Source: Paragorgia papillata (taxonomy: Eukaryota; Cnidaria; Anthozoa; Scleralcyonacea; Coralliidae). From it: a stretch of 64,000 nt of DNA. The DNA is taken from the NCBI GenBank assembly GCA_035771165.1, contig JAWNZC010000347.1:2764501-2828500 (forward strand), written 5' to 3'. The translations under genes and the position numbers were made by a program. The notes below the pieces were generated by a model that saw only the letters and a program-made list of their open reading frames with translations, did no database searches and was not told where the DNA came from. This document shows positions 23,070-33,603 of the stretch, piece by piece. The first letter of the stretch is position 1; each line of letters begins with the position of its first letter.

Positions 23070-23099
23070 ATGGCGGACAACAACAACATGAAAGTTTAA
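23070..23099 (+). promoter_or_regulatory. Upstream ORF with ATGGCGGAC start
   Basis: ATGGCGGAC opens a nine-codon ORF (MADNNNMKV, then TAA) 78 bp upstream of the start at 23148. No splice donor in a usable phase joins it to the main frame. The same ATGGCGGAC word precedes CEP95 on its strand. It is either a translated uORF or a YY1-like start-site element. Confidence 0.45.
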
Positions 23100-23147
23100 T
23101 ATTTCTTTCTCATTAAAAGAGTTCTCTTTGATCCTTTCCAAGAAGAA

Positions 23148-24993
23148 ATGAGCAACCAGGGAAAAGACACTAACACTGTTTTGACAAATCTTTCAAAGTA
23201 TGTAACTGTTGTCTCTAGTGAACCATACTCGCGAAGGAAGCTTGAAAGATATGGCTTGCCCAGTTTGAGAAGTTTACAAGATCAAAATGTAAAGGGATAC
23301 AATTATTATCGTGGTTCAAGACCTTTACATCAAACTACACTGACATTTGAAACACTGCCTGTGAACAGCAACTATCTGAGTACCATGAAAGAAGTATGTA
23401 GAAAGAGATGAAATAAGTAGTGAATGTTTACAATTAAGAAATACACTAGTTTCTATCACTGGTCAGTGAATGGTAAGTTGATTTTGAATGTTTATTTTGC
23501 AGAGTTTTAGTGGAAGATATGGCATGGTTCCTTGCAAGCAAATCAAAAGATATCCTTCCTTACACACATCACAGTTTAAAGTTGGCATCAATTCTCAACA
23601 TGATTTAACCACAACAAGCAAACAAAGTTTTACAGATCACAGCATGCATGTATGTGAGATAATTTCATTTTTTCCTTGTTTATTTGGCAAAGTGATTGTT
23701 ATTTATGCCATGTGCTACAAAATAAACTAAACAATATGCAATCATTGGGTGGGGAGGTGTAATGGTGGATCAATACCTCATTTGCTTGCCCCAGCCAATA
23801 TATATTTTAAAAACTATGCATTAGTAGAATCAATATCTTATAGCCATTCTTAGCACGTGTGGATAGGGCAAGATGGATGAAACAAATGGCTGGACGAGAT
23901 ATGATGGACAGTACAAGACATAAAGGCTCTGATAAGGTATTGTTTTTCTAAACCTTTATAGTGTTACCAATTGTGTGCACAGAGAATGGTCTGTTGATTA
24001 TAGCAGATTATTGTCAGATGTTGTAAGGATGTTAATAAATGTAAAATATGTAATGATTGATCATTCTCATAAATATTAATTTCTTATGACTAAGGGTAGT
24101 CATAAGAAATTAATATTTATGAGAATGATTATAATAATTCTTGCTTTTTAGATTGATTTTGCAAGCACCTATTCCAAGAATCATCGTCAATTCTTATCAC
24201 TTGATCTTAACACATCTCAATGTCCATTTAATGGACAATGGAAAACAAGTATCTATAATGTTGTTGATGGTTCGTAAATTTTTGCATTAGTGAACCATTA
24301 CAAATTACAATCAAACCAGATGTTCTCTTGCATGCTACTTTGCAATATTGCACTGCAACATTGCAATGTTGATTGTCAATTTGGCTTCAGCAACTTGCAA
24401 ATGTCTCGTGAAGATTACTCAGTACATTCCTTTAATAATTTATGTTTTAAAAGAGTACTGTTGGTGGGTAGATAGTATTTTCAGCAATGCAAATGGTAGT
24501 TTAAGTAAAGAAATGTTGAATTTCGGAAATTAATCTTCCCGAAACGTTTGCAAATTGCTCACAGCAACTTGTCAATCAACATTGCAATGTTGCTTTGGAA
24601 TATTTACAATGTACAGTAGCTTGCAAGAGAACACCCGGTTTGACTGTAAATCACTTCTCAAATGCAGTACAGTCATTTGCACCTGGCTATAAGTGTGAAA
24701 CATGTTTTGACATTGCAGCCTGCCAGCTGTACATGCTAATTAGCTCAGCTACAAACAACTGTAGTTTGAGAAGGGGTGTAGTATTTTTGTTTATAACCAA
24801 ATTATACATTTTTTAACATACAATTATTTATTTTAATTTTTCTTCTTCTTCTTTTCCTGTTCCTTCTTTTTATGGCCTGAATTATTTTTTTCTTCCAGGA
24901 CAACTGAATGTTGGAAATGCAAAGAGATTTAATTCAGTTTCTGGCAATCAAATTTTGCATAATTCAAGAAAAGATACATGGGCCATGGGGTAG
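23148..24993 (+). CDS. Unrecognised 230-aa protein, 5 exons; possible axonemal/ciliary microtubule-associated type
   Basis: Exons 23148-23393, 23503-23653, 23854-23936, 24152-24269 and 24899-24993 are phase-consistent with GT-AG introns and give 230 residues ending ILHNSRKDTWAMG. The small last exon lies 629 bp downstream, beyond a MITE. I do not recognise the family. The protein has no signal peptide or membrane helix, is basic and rich in Ser, Tyr, Asn and Gln, and has loosely similar short segments (SFSGRYGMVPCKQIKRYP, FKVGINSQHDL, FASTYSKNHRQFLSLD, KRFNSVSGNQI). Extended Tyr/Ser/Phe-rich sequence with short helical bits is common in microtubule inner proteins of cilia and sperm; that link is inference only. 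The start ATG is in good context (GAAGAAATGAGC), though the frame stays open for a few codons upstream (VLFDPFQEE). A polyadenylation signal AATAAA follows near 25075. Confidence 0.75.
24060..24129. repeat. 32-bp perfect inverted repeat with 6-nt loop in intron 3
   Basis: The left arm 24060-24091 (ATCATTCTCATAAATATTAA ... TTATGACT) is exactly complementary to 24098-24129, with loop AAGGGT. It lies in the intron between exons 23854-23936 and 24152-24269, 22 bp before the latter. A perfect stem with no decay implies a recent origin or selection. Confidence 0.95.
24305..24649. mobile_element. MITE (foldback) in the last intron of the 230-aa gene
   Basis: Left end TTACAATCAAACC, then TGTTCTCTTGCATGCTACT; right end is the reverse complement of TTACAGTCAAACC and TGTTCTCTTGCAAGCTACT. 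Inner segments also pair (GCAACATTGCAATGTTGATT on both sides; GAAGATTA). Arms exceed 100 bp with mismatches. No ORF of its own. Confidence 0.8.
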
Positions 24994-26060
24994 CTTGTTA
25001 TGCTAAAATCTGTTGGCCATTGATCCTACTGTAGTATTATGCAAACATTTGTTATTTCTGTATTCTTATTTCCAAAATAAAACCAAATAAACTGTATACA
25101 TAAAAACTGTATCTATATAAACTGTATACAGTTACCAACAACAAATATAGATGTGCACCCATATAATCTTAATTGCAAAATTGCAAAAGAGATTTTGGGT
25201 AAGGTCTGCACTCTGCACCAGTGGTTAAAACCCAGAAATAGTTTACTTATTTTTGTGTAAATATTTTATACATGTGACTATGGATTGCCAGAGATTACAA
25301 ATATTTTCATATACTTCTATTACAAATAAATATACATTTTAATGATGAAAATATATATAATTATTTTGAATTTTCTTTGATTGATTAAAATGCTCAATTG
25401 TTTCAGTGAATGTTCATTGTGAATGAAAGTCATTTGCTGTTTAAATTAGCAGTGTTAATCTCATTTGTATGCATGCATAATGAGCATTTTTACCTCACAA
25501 TTTCCCTCTCTTCAAAGCCCTAGCTGCCCACTTGATGTCATTTAAGACAGTTAGATAAAGGACTTAACATGTCTCTTGGAACAATGAATTTTGGGTGTGT
25601 CATGGGATAAGAATAGGAATAATTATTATTACATGTGGTATATATATACGATATGCTAATTTAAAACACCGTAACAAGGATATGACTTGGCATCTAATTG
25701 GAATTATATTACAATAGTGCTGTGCATGTGAAGAAATCTTGGGCTCTCTGGCTATAATTACAATGCATACCTAATTGAAAGTATTGGTTCATAAGTTTGC
25801 CAAAATGTATTTACATTAACACTTTGAATCCTGAACCTCTCCCTGTGCTGAATAAAATCATCTGGTGTTAGCCAGAATAAAATACTAAAGATTCGTCGTC
25901 AGACTTCAAAGTGTTAAAAAAAATTGTTGTTTGCTTGAAATTTATGGTAACTTTAGTGCTCTTAAGAACATATTAAATTTTAGTATTTTGAGGCCATTAT
26001 CTGACGTGCAATCCTTGTGTAAGAGTAGCTGTGCATATGCTACTACAAACCATCAATTAT
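24994..26060. other. Intergenic region between convergent genes
   Basis: AT-rich spacer containing the 3' end of the 230-aa gene (AATAAA near 25075), a TTAA MITE at 25816-25917 and the presumed 3' UTR of the ubiquitin-like/armadillo gene. No exon is supported. Confidence 0.65.
25816..25917. mobile_element. TTAA-flanked MITE, second intact copy, opposite core orientation
   Basis: TTAACACTTTGAA at 25816 mirrors TTCAAAGTGTTAA ending at 25917. The core AATAAAATCATCTGGTGTTA then GCCAGAATAAAAT is the reverse complement of the core in 20821-20940, although the terminal repeats differ. Confidence 0.8.
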
Positions 26061-29000
26061 TTACAACTCCAAGGTTATTTTTTTGCCATACCATTTTGCA
26101 AGATATGCTTTTGCAATTGATTGTAAGCGTGGTGGCTCCAATTGTCCAAATCCACTCAGTTCTGGCACAAGAGAATTAATTATATGACATCTTTTTGCAA
26201 ACCAACAAATACAAACCAAGTAGTCAACAAGTTTTCCTCTTTTAAAAAGCTCTTGGTTTCCTTTGGTCTTCGTCAAATGGCATAAACTGAACAGACCAAT
26301 TTTGGCTGCAACTGAAAAACTACACAGCATGTGCTTATCATTGCACTGGTCCACACCACAAACAGAGCAAACTGATAAAGTTTCATTGACTGAAACTAAA
26401 TCACTCTGATGCATCATTTCTGTAGATTGCTGTCTTGGAAGCTCAGGGCAAGACAAAGCAAGTTGAACAAATGGGGCCAATGTTATCCACACATAATCAT
26501 GTGAGATCTCATATGCACCTATTTCAGAAGGAGTGTGCAAACTAAGAAAATTCTCCATTATGGCATCAATATCATTTTTCTCTTCACTGCTAAATCTCTT
26601 TTCTTCTGGTAAAGTTTGGATGTTGGCCAAGTACAGACACAAATAGTAACTACAGCAGTAATTGAAAACAATTTTAGTAATTAGAACTGCAGTAATTCAA
26701 TTAGGAATAAAAAATTTTAACATGTAAACATTTAAAAAAAATTATTAAACATTAAATATAAATACCAAGTAATAATTGTTACAGTGTACACAAATAAATA
26801 AGTAAAGCTTCATAATTACCGCACAGCAACTGATAGACCATTCTCTTCAAGTTGTTCTTCTGAGACAGATGGTAATGGCTTCAATGTTTGAATCACTAAT
26901 AGATACGTTTGGTTCAATATCATCTGCATAGCTGCTTTGGGATGGTTTGAACAACAGAATACAGTGTTTGCAGCAACTTCATTGTGATACACAGCTGTAC
27001 TGTGAGAGGACAGGGATATAAGTTTAGTTAAAGCCTCCACGTTGTTAGCAACAGTTTGCTGAACATCTGCCATTTCTATGTATCTGTCAATAGAATTATA
27101 AAACATTTTTTTCTGTTTCTTTTAAACTTAACTCTTTCTTGATCTACATGTATACTTTCCACAAAGGGAATACAACTCCAGTATAACACAAAATCCAAAA
27201 ATCCCTTTAAAAGTACCCGCCCAAAAAAAAAAGAAAAACAAACAACAATGAAAAAAACAACAAACATATTTCTCACACACTGCCAGGGAATGCAACCACC
27301 ATGCAGTACACTGTGCCTGACCTTTAATCAACTATAACAGTTTTACATCATTAGATAACCTTCTGTCCTGCCCTAAATATAACAACTTTATACAAGAATT
27401 AAGTTCACATAGAACATACTATAAGTCATTCTCTGCTGGTCCAATATCCTTAACAACTTAACATGGGTGGGTGGGTGGGAAAACAGGTCAGACCTTTGCA
27501 TGGCAACAAACAAAAGTGAACTCTTACATCCAGGCCTCGACCTGTCTCCCAGTCCCCCAGCAGTGTGTGAGAAATACGTTTTCTGCCTCTTTCGTTCCTC
27601 AGCCAGCAGAAAACTTCAATTCTGAATCGTTCTTCCACCAAATAAAATATATATTAAGTTATTTTACCAAACTTGTGGTTTGTACTGCAAAAATATTGCC
27701 TAAAGTCTTGACCTATATGAACCAAGGCCAAAGGCAGAGGCAGTGCTCTCAATGAGCAAAATGATAGGCGTGCAGCAAATCGCACGCCTAAAACATTCTG
27801 GGCATGCGATGGCGTGCAATACTTTTTCAGACAATTAAACGATCTCAAGATGTTTTTAGACTTCTTTTACAGGAAAAAAACAGATCAAATAATCAATATT
27901 ATTAGCAATAATACAATTAAAGCTAAATGTTCATAGATTAATCAACTGAAGAATCGTACTAATATTAACATTATTTACAAGCCCTATGAAAATGATTGAA
28001 CAACATAAATTACAGATATACGGGTGCGGAAGAATCAAACTAAATATTAAAGTACATTTTCAAGTAATAGGTATTTATAGTTAAGTATAGTACTGTATGG
28101 ACAACTAAAACAAGTCTTTACAAAAGATTATAAAAAAGGACCTCAATAAAAAATAAACTAATAAAGTTTAAATATTATCACAGTTACTCGATTTCTAAAG
28201 AAGATTCACTGGTGCAGCTACTGCTTCTATCACTGTCTGATGAAGAGTCATCAACTTCTAGGCATGGACATGGTACTTTTGCTTGTCGGGGTTGGATAAC
28301 TTCGTCAAGTTTCCTTTTACGCTGTTTCTTCACGTTCTTCATCTATTCCACACCTTATCATTTAATTTGATAAGAAGCAAGTTCTCCAAGGTGGCATGCT
28401 TCAAACTCATTTGCTTGTCGCTTAAAATGTTGGAACGTGAACAGTTTTACTTGGTTTCCCTTGGTCTTTTCGGACATTTTAGAAGAGGTAAATCCAAAAC
28501 ATCCACGTACATTTGACCACTATAGTTTGATGATGTATGCATGATCAAAGGGATACTGCGGATCTTTCTAGACATAAATTCCATTGCGAAAAGCTATGTA
28601 ACATAATAAGACTGTGGTTTATCCGTACAGTACCTATGTCAACACATCTTGAAACATTGCCAGAAAAAGTATAACCCAAAGATCCAAAAGAGGCTTCTAC
28701 ATTGTTTATTGTGAGCGTTGCATTTATCAAGACATAAGATGAATTTTATTATTTTAGTGGCGTTTTGCGCATGCGACTTATCGCATGCCCAGACAATTTA
28801 TGGTGTGTATGGGTGCTATCGCACGCGTAATATTGAGAGCACTGCAGAGGGCTGTGCAGTCAAGACTGAGAGCAACATTTTTCAAGTACAGACCAACAAT
28901 GTTTGGTAAATAACGTATAATTATATTCTTTCTTTGTTTGTCTAAATTTTAACATTTTCTACAGGACTTAGCACTTTTTGGGTGGGTTTAGGCTGTGAGG

Positions 29001-31255
29001 TTGATACTCTAGAATTCCAGCCCATTCATTACCCAATCAGCAAACAGGATTTCAAAGGACTCTGGACTGGAAAAATATATGTACTGTAGATGCAGGTAAC
29101 ACAACAGCAACAAAATATAAACTTACTGAGCTAAACACCCAACAGCAGCTTCATTAATCAGATGAATCTGACCATCACAATCTGGGTCTCTGATCAAAGA
29201 TTCTAGAAACATATCCAGACCTATCTTTTGTAAAACCATCCTCCGATCTTGTTTTAATTCAGAGTAATTCCACAGTGTTAAAAGACACATGTACTCCAAC
29301 ACATTCTGGTGGTCATAGAACATCCTTATATTCTCCTTTTCAGTGTCATTACTAACAAAAAAAAAATAAAAAATTAGCAACTTGTTTAAATACATATTCT
29401 CACAAACATTAATTTATTGATTTTATGGAGGGAGGAAAATAAGAGAACTCAGCAAAAAAAACCTTGAAGCACAGGAGAGATCAACTACAACTCTACTCAG
29501 ATGAATTCCAAGCTCAACAATGGCATCTAGAGGTATGCAAATCTGATCTGAATCCACTCGGATTCCTTTGGATTAGGAGCAATAATATTCATTTTGGATC
29601 GGATTGGAAAACTTGTTCGGTAGTCAGATTGGATCACAATTATTACCAAATATGAAATAATTAAAAAATCACATTTATCTTTTTGTAATTTATGCTTATA
29701 CTCTGCATCAACATTCATGTTTGCTTTAAGAAACTAAGAAGATGAAATGATTGATGTGATTGGAAGTGCATTTTATTCTATATTTTATTGGATTATTTCA
29801 GATCGGATTGGATTGGAATGCTTTATCAAACAGTTTGGATCAGTTTCAGATCTAAGAATTTTGGATTGGATCGGATTAAGCATAACCAATTGTCAGATTG
29901 TAACCATCCAATCCACACATCTAGCATGGTCATTCCCAAACAGTCACCCATCCAAGAACTAACCCCGTCTAACTGGGATAAACTTTGAACTGCAGTGGTG
30001 AGAGGCAGCACGCTAACACCACATGCCACCCAAGAACTAACCCCGTCTAACTGGGATAAACTTTGAACTGCATTGGTGAGAGGCAGCATGTTAACACCAC
30101 ATGCCACCCAAGAACTAACCCCATCTAACTGGGATAAACTTTGAACTGCAGTGGTGAGAGGCAGCATGCTAACACCACATGCCACCCAAGAACTAACCCC
30201 ATCTAACTGGGATAAACTTTGAACTGCAGTGGTGAGAGGCAGCACACTAACACCACACGCCATCCATGCTTCCATATGGCCAATGAGAGCATTGGAAATT
30301 TATAACATACTGTAAGTGTTATTTTCTGCTGGCTGAGGAATGAAAGAAGCAGAAAATGTTTTCTCTCACATGGCTGGGGGCATGATGGGTAATCAGGTGT
30401 ACAAGGGGGTGCAGGTTATGTCAGCACGTTTTTTGTTGTTGCTTCGCCATGCTTGACCTCTAATCCCACCCACCCTTCCCCTTGTAATGCTTCATGGGTT
30501 GAAGTTTATTGTTAGGTTATGTGCAAAATGTGATGGACTGCTATTAGTCATCCTGTATTTAGTTTATTTCTAGTTGAGCTGTAGTAGGTAACAGTATTGT
30601 GATGTAATTAAGCTGTGATAACTATCTGTGGTTAAATAAAGGTTAAGCTTGCAGTGGATGCTGCAGCAGCTCCCAGCTGTGTGTGAGAAAAGTTTTTCAG
30701 TATCTGCTCTCTTTATACTTACTGATATTCTTGACTTTTGATCTGTTTTCTACTGAACGTGTAAATAGCTAACAACATATCTAATCCTCCTTCTTGCATA
30801 AAGAAATGTCTGTTCGCAATAGACGCTTGATTATTCCAAGGAATAAATAATTCATAACCACATATTTCAAAGCAGTCAGCAAGGTCATCATAACAGTCAT
30901 GAAGTTCGTTGAATATTTCTGGCTTATAAAGAAATACTTTACGTTCCTCGTCGACAATCTCTAAAAATTTCTTCATTCTATCAAACACTTGGATTAATGC
31001 TTGCATATTACATTGTGCTTTGAACTCAATAACAAAGCTATCTTCCTCGCCAACATACAAACTTGATAAAGTTTTTCTATCATCAAGAAGTCTTGTTTTA
31101 TAGTACACGTTTTGGTCGAGAGCTGCCACAGATAATATAGGTTCCAAGGTCTTTTTCAAGTCAAAAATACACTCGATATTGCTCAGGTTTTGACTGAATA
31201 TTTGTGTTTTTTCAGTGGATAAACAACGTGCACAAATTTTGACCTCCATTTTCAT
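26061..31255 (-). CDS. Ubiquitin-like plus armadillo-like repeat protein, 536 aa, 4 exons
   Basis: Exons 30723-31255, 29127-29351, 26820-27083 and 26061-26649 join in phase 2 throughout into 537 codons. The N-terminus contains a ubiquitin-like segment (about residues 25-80: YYKTRLLDDRKTLSSLYVG then EEDSFVIEF, the typical D..L..Y.V..GD.F spacing). The rest is helical and Leu/Ala-rich, and reads as ARM/HEAT-type repeats (FYDHQNVLEYMCLLTLWNYS, INEAAVGCLAQ, VEALTKLISLSSHSTAV, YHNEVAANTVFCCSNHP). A cysteine cluster CSVCGVDQCNDKHMLC follows and may bind metal or simply be buried. The tail LEPPRLQSIAKAYLAKWYG looks family-conserved. I know no name for this family. A role as a ubiquitin-pathway or scaffold adaptor is inference. 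Alternative start ATG at 31249. Introns 1 and 2 are packed with repeats. Confidence 0.8.
27579..27613. repeat. Hairpin repeat TTTTCTGC...GCAGAAAA, copy 1
   Basis: TTTTCTGCCTCTTTCGTTCC then TCAGCCAGCAGAAAA; nearly the reverse complement of 30322-30357. The two copies lie in opposite orientation on either side of exon 29127-29351. The flanking GCAGTGTGTGAGAAA also resembles GCTGTGTGTGAGAAA at 30675. Confidence 0.65.
27740..28845. mobile_element. DNA-transposon remnant with broken inverted ends, in intron 2 of the armadillo-like gene
   Basis: GCAGTGCTCTCAAT at 27740 pairs with ATTGAGAGCACTGC at 28832-28845, and CTGGGCATGCGAT at 27798 pairs with ATCGCATGCCCAG at 28780-28792. Other GC-rich terminal words (GCGTGC, CGCACGC) occur at both ends. 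Inside lie degenerate reading-frame pieces on the minus strand (28184-28477). I infer an internally deleted DNA transposon. Confidence 0.6.
28184..28477 (-). pseudogene. Degenerate ORF inside the transposon remnant
   Basis: One frame runs from an ATG at 28477 (MSEKTKGNQVKLFTFQHFKR) to a stop at 28358, then after two further stops reopens at an ATG at 28342 (MKNVKKQRKRKLDEVIQPRQ) and ends in an acidic, serine-rich tail at 28184. The two pieces are in the same frame. It may be what is left of a transposase or accessory protein. I recognise no domain. Confidence 0.4.
29942..30260 (-). repeat. 78-bp tandem repeat, 4 copies, each with tRNA-like A and B boxes on the minus strand
   Basis: Copies begin CCAAGAACTAACCCCGTCTA and repeat every 78 bp with few changes. 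Read on the minus strand, each has GTGGTGTTAGCGTG (A-box-like) and, about 30 nt on, GCAGTTCAAAGTT (B-box-like, compare GGTTCRANNCC). This resembles the head of a tRNA-derived SINE in tandem. It lies in intron 1 of the armadillo-like gene, in the same transcriptional sense. Confidence 0.6.
30322..30357. repeat. Hairpin repeat TTTTCTGC...GCAGAAAA, copy 2
   Basis: TTTTCTGCTGGCTGAGGAAT then GAAAGAAGCAGAAAA; inverted relative to 27579-27613. Confidence 0.65.
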
Positions 31256-33072
31256 TCTGCCAGATGACTCAAAAGGACTCGGTCCAGTCCTTTCGCATTT
31301 TTACGGCATTTTAACTATTTACAAGACGTCTGCGAAGGAGGCTAAAGCACCCCCCGTTTTTAGAAATTTTCAGCAGTGGCTCCATGTTGCTCCCTGTGGT
31401 GCCTACCGATCAGCGGACACCGTTTTTGGTCTATTACGGCCTTTTAGGAGGCGACACTTAGAAAAATTTCCCCTATTACTGTATTACGGTCTTAGGGGGC
31501 GAAATTTTAATTATTACCCAATTACGGCGTTAGGGGACAAGACTCAGAAAAAATTTCCTTATTACGTTATTATGATCGTGATGTTTGTTCTGATGTCTGT
31601 TTCGAATTTTTATAACGGTGATGATCGTGATGTTCGTGATTTTTGAGATGGTGGTGATGATGGTGATGTTTGAGATGGCTGTGATGATCGTGATGTTTGT
31701 GATTTTTCAGATGGTGGTGATGATGGTGATGTTTGAGATGGCTGTGATGATCGTGATGTTTGTGATTTTTGAGATGGTGGTGATGATGGTGATGTTTGAG
31801 ATGGCTGTGATGATCGTGATGTTTGTGATTTTTGAGATGGTGGTGATGATGGTGATGTTTGAGATGGCCGTGATGATCGTGATGTTTGTGATTTTTGAGA
31901 TGGTGGTGATGATGGTGATGTTTGAAATGGCCGTGATAATCGTGATGTTTGTGATTTTTGAGATGGTGGTGATGATGGTGATGTTTGAAATGGCCGTGAT
32001 AATCGTGATGTTTGTGATTTTTGAGATGGTGGTGATGATCGTGATGTTTGAAATGGCCGTGATGATCGTGATGTTTGTTTTAATGTCTGTTTGGAATTTT
32101 TAAAACTGCCAGTTAACTCATTCCCGTCTTGTCCGAAAACCAGTCACAGCAGGTGGTCTTGGCAATTTGTGAATTAACATGGCATAATAACACAAAAATA
32201 ATGCCACAATATATCATTTGAATCGTTTTTACCTCTACTATTCACATTTTGGGTTTTCAGGCCTTGTCAGACAACCCATTTTGCAAATTATGCTAATTTA
32301 TGCTAATTATTATTTAAAATATTATTATAATCTAACAAAATGTTAAATATTTAACCAGAAATGACTTTACCACCAAACTTTGGACAAGTAAAATGAAAAG
32401 CAGCATTTCACAAATTCAAATTGAAAAAATTAAAGCAATATAATAAAACGCAAATATTATATTGATTTTTTCCATTGTGAACCCCCCGCCCCCCCCCCCC
32501 ATGGTGCGCCCGCGCGCATCATATCACTTATTTTTGAAATTTACAAATTAAAACAGAATTATATAAGAACATACGACCATAATACATCGGAAAGATCGTT
32601 TTTAAGTCAGCTATTCAGATTTTAGGTTATTTTGCGTGATATTTACTCCTGTTTGCCATTGCAACGCCGACAACTCTAGGCAAATTTTGTTCGATAATTG
32701 CCTGATCGGCCGAGATGGTTTTCGTCACATTTTACCAAATTTTTGCTAATTACAACAAACAAGTAAGAGTTATCATAGTTAATAGAAACATGGTTTGGAA
32801 GCTCAACAAAGTCATTGTTGTATGTTTTTGTTCAGGTTTATGGAAATGTGTGCACTTTCACGGTTACTGAACATATTGTGTTTTCTGTATAATGAAGCAA
32901 TCATCCAATAGCAACGTTTGGGTTGAATCGCTCAACCGTACTGTTTAAATATTAATAAACCTAAAACAAAGGATTTGTGCACCTTCGTGTACCTTTCAAC
33001 ATGAATCGTAGCTTGATTGTTGACCGCTTTGAAGTTTGCCGGGTTTCCAAACCATGTTTAGAATAACTATGG
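31256..33072. other. Non-coding region upstream of the armadillo-like gene
   Basis: It contains a degenerate tandem of ATTACGG...GGGG...AAAAATTTCC units (about 31290-31560), the 63-bp minisatellite, a C-rich run near 32486-32502 and a foldback element (32768-33076). No exon with splice support is visible. The promoter of the gene starting at 31255 should lie at its left end. Confidence 0.6.
31618..32090. repeat. 63-bp minisatellite, about 7 copies
   Basis: Units of 63 bp made of GAT/GTG words (GATGATCGTGATGTTTGTGA then TTTTTGAGATGGTGGTGATG). Variants: GGCTGT/GGCCGT and GATGAT/GATAAT. It reads open on the plus strand as an Ile/Met/Val-rich repeat because 63 is divisible by three. Confidence 0.92.
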
Positions 33073-33076
33073 AGTT
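32768..33076. mobile_element. MITE with about 33-bp imperfect terminal inverted repeats
   Basis: AGTTATCATAGTTAATAGAA then ACATGGTTTGGAA at 32768-32800 mirrors TTCCAAACCATGT...ATAACTATGGAGTT at 33045-33076. The right end adjoins a second palindrome at 33073. No ORF. Confidence 0.7.
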
Positions 33077-33178
33077 ATATACCGAGGATGGAGGCTTTAT
33101 GCCAGATACATACCCCGAGGGACCGCAGGCCACGAGGGAATGTATCTGGCATAAAGCCGACATCCGAGGTATATAACT
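33073..33178. repeat. Long palindrome, about 46-bp arms, TATATACC ends
   Basis: AGTTATATACC...GGATG...GGCTTTATGCCAGATACAT (33073-33119) pairs with its reverse complement at 33133-33178, with few mismatches. The central segment is about 13 nt. It directly precedes the left inverted repeat of the recombinase element (33182). Confidence 0.9.
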
Positions 33179-33353
33179 GACTTATTTAATAGTTGAAGAG
33201 GTTTTCAACAAAGAGCTTGAAAGAACTGCGGTGCCCTGTTAAGTGGGCAGCGCTTTATGTTCTTTTGTGAGTTCAGTCGTTCATTCTTAGTTTGTCCCTT
33301 GACAATTATATTATTCACTTAGTTTTAGGCACCGACTTTTAGCACTGCGCCTG

Positions 33354-33405
33354 GTAAGACTTCTGAAGTCTTAACTTATTAATGTAAGACTTCAGAAGTC
33401 TTACA
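33354..33405. repeat. Two adjacent palindromes GTAAGACTTC-GAAGTCTTA
   Basis: GTAAGACTTCTGAAGTCTTA at 33354 and GTAAGACTTCAGAAGTCTTA at 33384, separated by an AT spacer. They are near-perfect palindromes, 30 bp apart, between the left TIR and the recombinase remnant. Possible recombinase or repressor binding sites. Confidence 0.8.
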
Positions 33406-33603
33406 CATTTGGTTGTTTTTTGCTTTGATCATAATGGGAGTAATGGCGTAATATGTATATGACTATCATCAAATTTGAGAGAAAGATTTATCTAGGGAAC
33501 CGTTATTAGCTATAACTGGTGTATTGTGAAAAGGAGGTTAAGTAAATTTTCACAACTTTAAGGCGTAGTCTGAATTTTGGTGAAGTAATTAACTATTGCG
33601 AGA

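Noticed and set aside
23148..24277. Ending the 230-aa gene at the in-frame TAA at 24277
   Set aside because: A donor (GATG|GTTCGT) precedes that stop, and the exon at 24899-24993 continues in the right phase with plausible sequence to its own stop, followed by AATAAA.
29826..30275. 149-codon minus-strand ORF with VLPLTTAVQSLSQLDG repeats
   Set aside because: It is the 78-bp tandem array, divisible by three, inside an intron.
31618..32103. Hydrophobic 161-codon ORF (MVVMMVMFEMAV repeats)
   Set aside because: It is the 63-bp GAT/GTG minisatellite. No promoter, splice or family support.
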